This document shows, piece after piece, positions 6,035 through 11,239 of a stretch of DNA of 11,239 bases. Below the pieces are notes generated by a model, which saw nothing but the letters and a program-made list of their open reading frames with translations, had not been told where the DNA came from and did no database searches. Each line of letters starts with the position of its first letter. Within the stretch, counting starts at the first letter, position 1. The position numbers were made by a program, and so were the translations under genes. Origin of the DNA: Aquabacterium sp. Lineage in GTDB: Bacteria; Pseudomonadota; Gammaproteobacteria; Burkholderiales; Burkholderiaceae_C. The DNA is taken from the NCBI GenBank assembly GCA_030654555.1, contig JAURXG010000235.1, forward strand, positions 1 through 11,239. The letters run 5' to 3'.

Positions 6035-6415
6035 TCAGGCGCGGTGGTGCGAGCGGCTCAGCATGCCGACCAGGGCCATCAGCGCGGCGCCGGTGGCGGC
6101 AGCGATCAGCATCGCCTTCAGCGGCTCGTCCTTGATGTAGCCGACGGTGCTGTCGGTGGCGCGGTGGGCGCTGTCACGCAGGCCTTGCGAGGTCTCGCGC
6201 ACGGCATCGAGCCCGCGCTGGGCCAGCGCGCTGGTCTGCTCGCTGGCGCGGTGGAGGAAGGGTGCCACCTCTTGGCGCGCGTCCTGCACGCTGCCGGCCA
6301 GGCGGTCCAGCGTGTCGTTGGCCAGGCGTTGGGTGGACCTGATCGCATCGTCGGCGGCCTGGGCGGCGTGGTCGACATGGCTGTTGGTCGGGACGGTGTT
6401 GCGGTCGTTGATCAT
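6035..6415 (-). CDS. DUF883 / ElaB-YqjD family membrane-anchored protein
   Basis: This 126-residue protein has a long, charged, probably coiled-coil region (DDAIRSTQRLANDTLDRLAG to about residue 90). A C-terminal membrane segment follows the typical DEPLKAM start (LKAMLIAAATGAALMALVGM) and ends in a basic SRSHHRA. This order is diagnostic of DUF883 (ElaB/YqjD/YgaM). In E. coli these are C-tail-anchored inner-membrane proteins, RpoS-induced, and YqjD binds ribosomes in stationary phase. A similar role here is inference. The start at 6415 gives the family's usual length, although only a weak GGAA precedes it. It lies 50 bp after DUF1328 and 23 bp before the YqjE-like gene in a minus-strand operon. 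Confidence 0.9.
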   Translation of the reverse strand: MINDRNTVPTNSHVDHAAQAADDAIRSTQRLANDTLDRLAGSVQDARQEVAPFLHRASEQTSALAQRGLDAVRETSQGLRDSAHRATDSTVGYIKDEPLKAMLIAAATGAALMALVGMLSRSHHRA

Positions 6416-6465
6416 GGGGAGTTCCAGTGCGATGTGAGAAAGGCGGGAGGGCAAGCGCGCGGCGC

Positions 6466-6630
6466 TCAGCCCTTCTTGATGAGGCCGAACAGGAAGCTGG
6501 CCACGGCCAGGATCGCGAAGACGATGAACAGGATCTTGCCGATGCCCACGGCACTGGCGGCGATGCCACCGAAGCCGAAGAGGGCAGCGATCAGCGCGAT
6601 CACGAAGAAGACGACGGCGTAGTGCAGCAT
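6466..6630 (-). CDS. DUF1328 (YtjA-type) small membrane protein
   Basis: This 54-residue peptide (starting MLHYAVVFFVIALIAALFGF, ending FLFGLIKKG) matches the compact DUF1328 family: two membrane segments separated by a small Gly/Ala turn (GGIAASAVGIGK). Family members are short stress-associated inner-membrane peptides of unknown mechanism. The start is secure: GGAG at 6639-6642 lies 8 nt before the ATG. It is the first gene of a probable minus-strand operon with DUF883, the YqjE-like gene and the multi-span protein. A near-perfect GTAGG-N6-CCTAC repeat lies 109 bp upstream. Confidence 0.93.
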   Translation of the reverse strand: MLHYAVVFFVIALIAALFGFGGIAASAVGIGKILFIVFAILAVASFLFGLIKKG

Positions 6631-6739
6631 GGTGATGACTCCGGTGGGGTTGAAACGATGACCCGAGTCTGGCGGCGCCGCTGCGCGGTGGCGATAGGCC
6701 TGCGGGCTGCCCCGTTGTCGGCCAATCGAGTGCCCGTCG

Positions 6740-6755
6740 GTAGGACGCCGCCGAC
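6740..6755. promoter_or_regulatory. GTAGG-N6-CCTAC repeat with one mismatch, upstream of DUF1328
   Basis: On the plus strand it reads GTAGG, six bases, CCGAC; only the third base of the right half differs from a perfect repeat. It is 109 bp upstream of the DUF1328 ATG and 52 bp past the end of the histidine kinase gene. A second, overlapping inverted repeat, GTCGG-N10-CCGAC, spans 6736-6755. I infer an operator for the small-membrane-protein operon. Confidence 0.42.
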
Positions 6756-6807
6756 AGCGCGCGGCGCGGTGCCACGCCGGCTGGCGCCGCCCGTACCGTC
6801 CCGCGCC

Positions 6808-8151
6808 TCAGCCCGATTCGGGCAGCGACACCGCGATGATCGTGCCTTGGCCGGGCGCCGACACGATCGACAGGCTGCCGCGCTCGGCCTCGGCCCGGTA
6901 GCGCATGCCGAGCAGGCCGTAGGTCGAGGCATGCGGCGCGCCGGGGTCGAAGCCCACGCCGTCGTCGCGCACCGAGGCCTGCACCCGGCCGTCGCTGGCG
7001 GCCAGGCTGATCCAGACGTTGCGGGCCTGGGCGTACTTGCTCAGGTTGGTCACGGCCTCCTGCACCAGCCGGTAGACCACCAGTTCGGCCGACGGCGAGA
7101 GCCTGACCGGCGCCACCGCGCAGTGCACCGGCACGCCCGAGCGCGCGCTGAACTCGCGCGCCAGGATTTCCAGCGCGGCCGCCAGCCCGAGGTTGTCCAG
7201 GGTCGAGGGCCGCAGGTCCTCGATGATGCGGCGGCCCAGCGCGATGCTGCTGTCGAGCGTGGCGACCAGGTGCGCCAGCCGCTCCAGCGCCTCGGGGGCA
7301 CTGCCCGTCAGGCGCGAGCGGATGCGCGCTGCGTCGAGCTTGGCCGCGGTCAGCAGGGCGCCCAGCTCGTCGTGCAGGTTGCGCGCCAGCCGGTTGCGCT
7401 CGTCCTCGCGCGCGGTCAGCAGGTGGCGCGCCAGGTCGGTCAGCTCGGCCGTGCGTTGCCGCACCACCGACTCCAGGCGCTCGCGCTCGATCCGGGCCAC
7501 CTCCAGCAGCGCCTGCTGGTGCAGTTCGAGCGTCCTGCCATGGCGCATGTACAGGAACAGGGCCAGCATCATCGCCACCACCAGCCCGGCCACGCCGATG
7601 CGGCTGAGCATCAGGGTGTCGTAGAGGCGCGCGCGGCCGGCGGCCAGGCTGGCCGATTCCTGGGCCATCAGCGCCGCGCTGACCTGGCGTATGCCGTCCA
7701 TGCTCTCCTTGCCCAGGCCGCTGAGCAGCAGTTCCTGGGCTGCCGGCGCCTTGCCGTCGTCGTGCAGCCGCAGCGACTCGGCCATGATCGACAGGCAGGT
7801 GGCCGTCAGGCGCTTGAGCTGCGCCAGCGACTGACCGACCCGGCTGGTGTCGCTGTAGTGCTGATCGAGCACGGCCATCGCCGCCTCCACGCTGACCAGG
7901 GCCCGGCGGTAGGGGGCGATGTATTCGGACCGGTTCGACAGCAGGTAGCCGCGCTGGTTGGTCTCGGCATCGACCACGCCCAGTTCCAGCTGGCGCAGGC
8001 TGTTGCGCACCGTTGCCACCCGGTCCAGGGTGTCCAGCGTGCGCACCGACTGCCAGTACGAGCCCTCGCTGATGAACAGCATCGCCACCGCGGCCAGCAG
8101 GGCCAGCGAGAAGACGACCGGGCTGCGTCGGATGACCTTGATCGGCTGCAT
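6808..8151 (-). CDS. CHASE3-type sensor histidine kinase, NarL-system class
   Basis: This 447-residue inner-membrane sensor has a first membrane segment at about residues 12-28, a periplasmic helical region of about 150 residues with CHASE3-like text (LGVVDAETNQRGYLLSNRSE), a second membrane segment at about 184-202, a coiled linker, and a HisKA_3 core. The H box is ARNLHDELG with phospho-acceptor His260. The ATP-binding domain shows an N box at 364-376 (QEAVTNLSKYAQA), a G1 box DDGVGFD at 396-402, and GLLGMR at 412-417. Kinases of this class phosphorylate NarL/FixJ regulators, and one lies divergently 57 bp away. The ligand is unknown. The start is well supported by AAGGAGG at 8160-8166, 8 nt before the ATG. 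No clear terminator follows. Confidence 0.94.
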   Translation of the reverse strand: MQPIKVIRRSPVVFSLALLAAVAMLFISEGSYWQSVRTLDTLDRVATVRNSLRQLELGVVDAETNQRGYLLSNRSEYIAPYRRALVSVEAAMAVLDQHYSDTSRVGQSLAQLKRLTATCLSIMAESLRLHDDGKAPAAQELLLSGLGKESMDGIRQVSAALMAQESASLAAGRARLYDTLMLSRIGVAGLVVAMMLALFLYMRHGRTLELHQQALLEVARIERERLESVVRQRTAELTDLARHLLTAREDERNRLARNLHDELGALLTAAKLDAARIRSRLTGSAPEALERLAHLVATLDSSIALGRRIIEDLRPSTLDNLGLAAALEILAREFSARSGVPVHCAVAPVRLSPSAELVVYRLVQEAVTNLSKYAQARNVWISLAASDGRVQASVRDDGVGFDPGAPHASTYGLLGMRYRAEAERGSLSIVSAPGQGTIIAVSLPESG

Positions 8152-8181
8152 CGGTGGCGCCTCCTTGAAATGGTGGGATCA

Positions 8182-8193
8182 TGCATGCATGCA
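8182..8193. promoter_or_regulatory. 12-bp palindrome in the kinase/regulator divergent gap
   Basis: TGCATGCATGCA is identical on both strands and is also three copies of a 4-bp unit. It lies in the only gap (8152-8208) from which both signalling genes can be transcribed, directly before the AGGAG at 8193-8197 of the regulator. It could be an operator for both genes. The simple-repeat character leaves chance possible. Confidence 0.3.
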
Positions 8194-8208
8194 GGAGCCG
8201 CCCAGACC

Positions 8209-8841
8209 ATGATCCGCATTGCCATCGTCGATGACCACGCCATGGTGCGTGCCGGACTGCGCCAGTTCTTTTCCGAGCAGGCCGATTTCAGCGTCGTCGC
8301 CGAGGCGTCCGACGGCCGCGGCGCCGTGGACATCGTGCGCAACGCCGAGATCGACGTGATCCTGCTCGACATCGGCATGCCCGACCAGAGCGGCGTCGAC
8401 GCGCTGGCGGCCATCAAGGCGCGCGCGCCCGACCTGCCGGTGCTGATCCTGAGCGGTTTTGCCGAAGAGCACTACGCCACCACGCTGCTGCGTCAGGGCG
8501 CCAGCGGCTTCCTCAACAAGGGCTGCGACCCCGAAGACATCGTCAAGGCCATCCGCACCGTGGTGCGTGGGCGCAAGTACATCACCGCGGCGGTGGCCGA
8601 GCAGCTGGCCGACGGGCTGGGCGGGGGTGGCGACCAGCCGGCGCATGCGCAGTTGTCCGAGCGCGAGCTGCAGGTCTTCCTGCGCCTGGCCAAGGGCGAG
8701 ACCGTGGGCCACATGGCCGACAGCATGTGCCTGAGCATCAAGACCATCAGCACCTACCGCACCCGGGTGATGGAGAAGATGAACCTGGCCACCAACAGCG
8801 ACCTGACCTACTACGCGCTCAAGCACGGCCTGATCCAGTAG
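8209..8841 (+). CDS. NarL/GacA-type response regulator
   Basis: This 210-residue transcription regulator has an N-terminal receiver with acidic pair D8/D9, phospho-acceptor D54 (in VILLDIGMPDQSG), S82 and K104. The C-terminal LuxR-type helix-turn-helix (LSERELQVFLRLAKGE, then SIKTISTYRTRVMEKM) is complete. This is the UvrY/GacA/NarL layout and normal length. Its partner is presumably the divergent histidine kinase. ATG 8209 gives the canonical MIRIAIVDDH start; AGGAG at 8193-8197 is 11 nt away, rather long. An in-frame ATG at 8185 would add eight residues but lies upstream of that ribosome site. Regulators of this family bind inverted repeats with spacing like the GTAGG-N6-CCTAC sites in this window, making it the best local candidate to bind them. 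Its own promoter gap lacks the motif. Confidence 0.95.
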   Translation: MIRIAIVDDHAMVRAGLRQFFSEQADFSVVAEASDGRGAVDIVRNAEIDVILLDIGMPDQSGVDALAAIKARAPDLPVLILSGFAEEHYATTLLRQGASGFLNKGCDPEDIVKAIRTVVRGRKYITAAVAEQLADGLGGGGDQPAHAQLSERELQVFLRLAKGETVGHMADSMCLSIKTISTYRTRVMEKMNLATNSDLTYYALKHGLIQ

Positions 8842-8855
8842 CCGGCCTCGCGCAG

Positions 8856-9272
8856 TCAGCGCGGCGCGCCCGCGGTGTGGGCCACGCCGTCACCGCCACC
8901 GTTGGCGAGCTCTTCGCAGTAGCTGATCAGCGCCTCGATCTCCTGCGACTTGTCGAACACCCGGTCGGCCCCCAGCGACAGGCATTTGCGGCGCATCTCC
9001 TGCGTGGCGTAGTTGCTGAGCACCACCCGCTTGCAGGACAGCGCCATCGCCTGCGCGCCCAGCAGCACGCCCAGGCCCGAGCCCGCCTTCAGGAAGATGT
9101 CGACTATCACCAGGTCGACCGCGTGGTCGGCTTGGCCCAGCCACTGCAGCGCGCTCGCCTCGTCGTCGGCGCTGCCGACCACCACCAGCGGCAGCAGTTC
9201 CTCCAGGGTGGCGATCAGGCTCTCGCGGATCACCGGGCTGTCTTCGACGAGGTAGGTTCTGATCGGGTGCAT
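8856..9272 (-). CDS. Stand-alone response regulator receiver domain
   Basis: This 138-residue protein contains only a CheY-like receiver: acidic D11 with E10, phospho-acceptor D58 (in VDLVIVDIFLKAGSG), S86 (VLSNYA) and K108 (VFDKS). It ends soon after the last helix, with a Gly/Ala-rich tail and no output domain. Such proteins act through protein contact, as phosphorelay intermediates, or as phosphate sinks. It converges on the NarL-type regulator with 14 bp between stops, so a role in the same pathway is likely but unproven. The start at 9272 fits the receiver boundary (MHPIRTYLVED), although no strong ribosome site is seen. An upstream in-frame ATG at 9410 would add non-conserved residues. 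A GTAGG-N6-ACTAC repeat lies 129 bp upstream. Confidence 0.88.
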   Translation of the reverse strand: MHPIRTYLVEDSPVIRESLIATLEELLPLVVVGSADDEASALQWLGQADHAVDLVIVDIFLKAGSGLGVLLGAQAMALSCKRVVLSNYATQEMRRKCLSLGADRVFDKSQEIEALISYCEELANGGGDGVAHTAGAPR

Positions 9273-9401
9273 GGGCCGTGTCGGATGGTCGGTGTTCCCC
9301 GCCTGCCTCGGACCCCAGGAAGCCCTGACGCCGGGACGCTGGCATCTCGGCCCGGCACACGACTCGCAGGCGGGTCGGACCGCTCCCGCGCGGGGACCAT
9401 C

Positions 9402-9417
9402 GTAGGACATCTACTAC
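9402..9417. promoter_or_regulatory. GTAGG-N6-CCTAC repeat with one mismatch, in a divergent gap
   Basis: It reads GTAGG, six bases, ACTAC; only the first base of the right half differs from a perfect repeat, while outer flanks C and G keep the symmetry (CGTAG/CTACG). It lies 121 bp before the ATG of the crystallin-zipper gene and 129 bp before that of the stand-alone receiver, so it could serve both. This stretch is visibly more AT-rich than its surroundings, as expected near a promoter. Confidence 0.45.
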
Positions 9418-9480
9418 GTCAGGTGGCGCTGCCGTCCGATGGGCGCGCCACCCCCGGGCTCGCACACTGGCGTTCTTGAA

Positions 9481-9514
9481 CGGGCGGCGGGGTCCTGCCG
9501 ACCGCCGCTGCCCG
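9481..9514 (+). other. Hairpin in the leader of the crystallin-zipper gene
   Basis: CGGGCGGCGG at 9481-9490 can pair with CCGCTGCCCG at 9505-9514 with one G-U wobble, leaving a 14-nt loop. It ends 14 nt before GGAG at 9529-9532. It parallels the leader hairpin before the collagen-like gene, but the high GC content makes chance formation likely. Confidence 0.25.
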
Positions 9515-9538
9515 ATCTTCCCCACACCGGAGCCTTCC

Positions 9539-10666
9539 ATGACGACCCTCTATTCGCGCATTGCACTGGCAGCGGCCGCGCTGGCCTGCGCCGGCCCTGC
9601 CGCCGCGGCGATCACCTTCTACGAGAACGACGACTTCCAGGGCCGGTCGTTCACCACCGAGCAGCCGGTCAACAACTTGGCGCGCAGCGGCTTCAACGAC
9701 CGCGCCTCGTCGGTGGTGGTGCGGGGCAACCGCTCGGAGCGCTGGGAGGTGTGCGAGGACCGGCGCTTCCGCGGCCCCTGCGTGGTGCTGCGGCCGGGCC
9801 AGTACCCGTCGCTGTCCGCGATGGGCCTGAACGACCGCGTCAGCTCGGTGCGCGCCGTGGGCCGCAACGCGCGCGTCGACGACAACCGCTACGCCCCCGC
9901 TGCGCCGCCGGTGCAGCCCGGCCAGGTGGTGTTCTACGAGCACGACGGCTTCCAGGGCCGCACCTTCACCGCCGACGGGCCGGTGGTCAACTTCAGCGGT
10001 GCCGGCTTCAACGACCGGGCCTCGTCGGCGGTGGTGCGTGGTGAGCGCGCCGAGGTCTGCGACGACGCCGGCTACCGCGGCCGCTGCGTGGTGCTGCAGC
10101 CGGGCCAGTACGCGTCGCTCGGCGCCATGGGGCTGAACGACCGCGTGTCGTCGGTGCGCATGATCGGCGCCTCGGCGCGCGTGGACAACGACCGCTATGC
10201 GCCGCCGCCCGTCGCGGTGGTCGACTACGGCCGCCGCAACAACGAGCGCCTCTACCAGGCCGACATCACCTCGGTGCGCGCCGTGGTCGACAACGCCGGC
10301 CAACGCTGCTGGGTCGAGCGCGAGGAGGTGGCGCAGGAGCGTGGCAACGCCAACGTGCCTGGCGCGCTGCTCGGTGCGGTGATCGGCGGCGTGCTCGGCC
10401 ACCAGGTGGGCGGCGGCTCGGGCAAGGACGTGGCCACCGGCCTGGGCGCGATCGCCGGCGCGGCCATCGGTGCCAACCAGGGCCGCGGCAGCAGCCAACC
10501 CGCGACCACGCAGAACGTGCAGCGCTGCAGCAACGCCAACGGTCCCGCCAGGCCGACCTACTGGGACGTGACCTACAACTTCCGCGGCACCGAGCACCGG
10601 GTGCAGATGACCACCCAGCCCGGCGCGACGGTGCAGGTCAACGAACGCGGCGAGCCACGCGCCTGA
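9539..10666 (+). CDS. Secreted protein: two beta/gamma-crystallin domains fused to a glycine zipper
   Basis: This 375-residue protein has a signal peptide (about residues 1-24). Two tandem beta/gamma-crystallin domains follow, each of two Greek-key motifs. All four calcium-binding signatures of the form N-D-x-x-S-S are intact, at residues 53-58, 98-103, 158-163 and 200-205 (NDRASS, NDRVSS, NDRASS, NDRVSS). Each Greek key opens with the usual aromatic/Gly pattern (FYENDDFQG, FYEHDGFQG). A linker leads to a glycine zipper at about 275-315 (GALLGAVIGGVLG, then GLGAIAGAAIG) and a C-terminal region with WDVTYNFRGTEHRVQM, as in SlyB-type proteins. It is probably a calcium-binding envelope protein inserted in, or attached to, the outer membrane. 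GGAG at 9529-9532 lies 6 nt before the ATG. Family knowledge covers the domains; the stress role is inference from the zipper and the upstream repeat. Confidence 0.92.
   Translation: MTTLYSRIALAAAALACAGPAAAAITFYENDDFQGRSFTTEQPVNNLARSGFNDRASSVVVRGNRSERWEVCEDRRFRGPCVVLRPGQYPSLSAMGLNDRVSSVRAVGRNARVDDNRYAPAAPPVQPGQVVFYEHDGFQGRTFTADGPVVNFSGAGFNDRASSAVVRGERAEVCDDAGYRGRCVVLQPGQYASLGAMGLNDRVSSVRMIGASARVDNDRYAPPPVAVVDYGRRNNERLYQADITSVRAVVDNAGQRCWVEREEVAQERGNANVPGALLGAVIGGVLGHQVGGGSGKDVATGLGAIAGAAIGANQGRGSSQPATTQNVQRCSNANGPARPTYWDVTYNFRGTEHRVQMTTQPGATVQVNERGEPRA
9611..9862 (+). repeat. First copy of an internal crystallin-domain duplication
   Basis: This segment encodes residues 25-108 and is repeated, diverged, at 9926-10168. 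The two copies align through FYE-D-FQGR-FT, GFNDRASS, GQY-SL-AMGLNDRVSS and the Cys pair around C72/C81 (C174/C183 in the second copy). The sites of highest identity surround the calcium-binding signatures. Confidence 0.8.
9926..10168 (+). repeat. Second copy of the internal crystallin-domain duplication
   Basis: This segment encodes residues 130-210 and is the partner of 9611-9862. It is slightly shorter because the link between its two Greek keys has lost about three residues. It keeps both NDRxSS signatures and both cysteines. Confidence 0.8.
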
Positions 10667-10683
10667 ACCTGCGCGCGGCATGA

Positions 10684-10719
10684 CAAGGCCGGCCGACCCT
10701 CACGGGTCGGCCGGCCTTG
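10684..10719. terminator. Strong hairpin after the crystallin-zipper gene
   Basis: Two perfect 16-base arms (10684-10699 and 10704-10719), starting CAAGGCCGGCC and ending GGCCGGCCTTG, enclose a TCAC loop. It begins 17 nt after the stop at 10666 and lies before the converging stop at 10757. No long T tract follows, but arm length and position make a bidirectional terminator likely. Confidence 0.75.
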
Positions 10720-10756
10720 CTGCCTTGGGGGTGGCGCGGGTGGCCGCGCCGGCGGA

Positions 10757-11209
10757 TCAACGGGCCGGGTTGGACGCCGCGGCGGACGCTGCGGCCGCCG
10801 GCGTGCCCACCTGGCGCGTCACCAGCTCGCGGTAGATGCCGCCGTCGGCCGCCTTGCCGGTGGCCGTGCCCTGGCCCTGCATGCGCGCCATGCAGTCGGC
10901 GCGGTCGGCTTCGGGCAGCGGCGCGCAGCGCAGCAGCGCGTTGCGGGCCAGGCGGCTGGCATCGACATCGGCGTCGGCCGGCCCGGCGGCGCGGCTGCGG
11001 CCGGCCCCGGCATCGCGGCGGCAGGCCTGCCGGTCGCCGACGTAGCCGGGGGCCGCGCACGCGGCCAGCTCGCGTTGGTAGCGCGCCTCGACCGCCGGGC
11101 TGGCCTGGGGACCGGCGGCCACGGCGGGCAGGGCCGCCAGGGCGCCGGCCAGCAGGGACAGGGTGAATGCAGCGGCGTGGACTGTGGCGCGTGCGACGGG
11201 CTGGGGCAT
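10757..11209 (-). CDS. Small exported cysteine-containing protein, family unnamed
   Basis: This 150-residue protein has a signal peptide (MPQPVARATVHAAAFTLSLL through about ALPAVAAG). The mature region has four cysteines in two pairs: AACAAPGYVGDRQACRRDAG and LLRCAPLPEADRADCMARMQ. The spacing suggests two small helical hairpins closed by disulfides. The end is Ala-rich and low-complexity. It resembles a small periplasmic family I have seen repeatedly in Burkholderiales with no assigned function; this is recall, not a search. GAGGAA at 11215-11220 lies 5 nt before the ATG at 11209, so that start is preferred over a GTG at 11236. Its promoter lies outside the window. Confidence 0.8.
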   Translation of the reverse strand: MPQPVARATVHAAAFTLSLLAGALAALPAVAAGPQASPAVEARYQRELAACAAPGYVGDRQACRRDAGAGRSRAAGPADADVDASRLARNALLRCAPLPEADRADCMARMQGQGTATGKAADGGIYRELVTRQVGTPAAAASAAASNPAR

Positions 11210-11239
11210 GGGTGTTCCTCGGGGGGTCAGGCCCACAAG

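Noticed and set aside
6416..8182. Minus-strand open frame running on upstream of the DUF883 gene
   Set aside because: Only 6035-6415 is DUF883. The rest overlaps the kinase gene in another frame and is Pro/Arg/Gly-rich.
6427..8208. Plus-strand open frame running into the response regulator
   Set aside because: It is antisense to DUF1328 and the histidine kinase; only the part from 8209 onward shows a known fold.
8849..8863. CGCGC/GCGCG inverted repeat between the converging regulator and receiver genes
   Set aside because: Only a 5-bp stem that overlaps the receiver stop codon, with no T tract; common by chance in this composition.
9463..9479. TGGC...TTG sequence resembling a sigma-54 promoter before the crystallin-zipper gene
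   Set aside because: The spacing between the GG and GC elements is far too short for a -24/-12 promoter.

Overview
This is a very GC-rich, densely coding bacterial window. Codon use with strong GC3, TTG/GTG starts and the gene families seen suggest a betaproteobacterium of the Burkholderiales, perhaps a Rubrivivax/Leptothrix/Ideonella-type genus. That placement is inference from family flavour; there is no rRNA or other marker here. No tRNA, rRNA, CRISPR array, insertion sequence or phage module is visible.

Layout. (1) 1-75: tail of a gene reading in from the left. (2) 103-1014, minus: unrecognised exported protein. (3) 1271-4506, plus: a likely four-gene unit of a collagen-like lipoprotein, a 52-residue DUF3309 membrane peptide, a PQQ-type sorbosone/sugar dehydrogenase lipoprotein whose TTG start overlaps the previous stop, and a phospholipase D/cardiolipin synthase-like lipoprotein. 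(4) 4684-5142, plus: SlyB-like glycine-zipper lipoprotein, closed by a hairpin. (5) 6630 down to 5176, minus: four small membrane proteins (DUF1328, DUF883/ElaB-YqjD, YqjE-like, and an unrecognised multi-span protein). (6) 8151 down to 6808, minus, and 8209-8841, plus: a CHASE3 histidine kinase and a NarL/GacA-type response regulator, divergent over 57 bp. (7) 9272 down to 8856, minus: a stand-alone receiver domain. (8) 9539-10666, plus: a secreted protein with two beta/gamma-crystallin domains fused to a glycine zipper, closed by a strong hairpin. (9) 11209 down to 10757, minus: a small cysteine-containing exported protein.

How it may work together. Almost every non-signalling gene encodes a small envelope protein (lipoprotein, glycine zipper, one- or two-span membrane peptide) of families usually linked to general or envelope stress. 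They surround a two-component system with an extra receiver. The most interesting signal is a recurring inverted repeat, GTAGG-N6-CCTAC. It is perfect at 4526-4541, one base off at 6740-6755 and 9402-9417, and degenerate at 1107-1122. Each copy is intergenic and lies about 110-150 bp upstream of a start codon of one of these envelope genes. The geometry matches the known gammaproteobacterial GacA site (TGTAAG-N6-CTTACA), so my working hypothesis is a local envelope-stress regulon run by the NarL-type regulator encoded at 8209-8841. That link is inference.

No gene-free stretch exceeds 300 bp. The largest gaps (1015-1270, 4507-4683, 6631-6807, 9273-9538) each contain one of these repeats.
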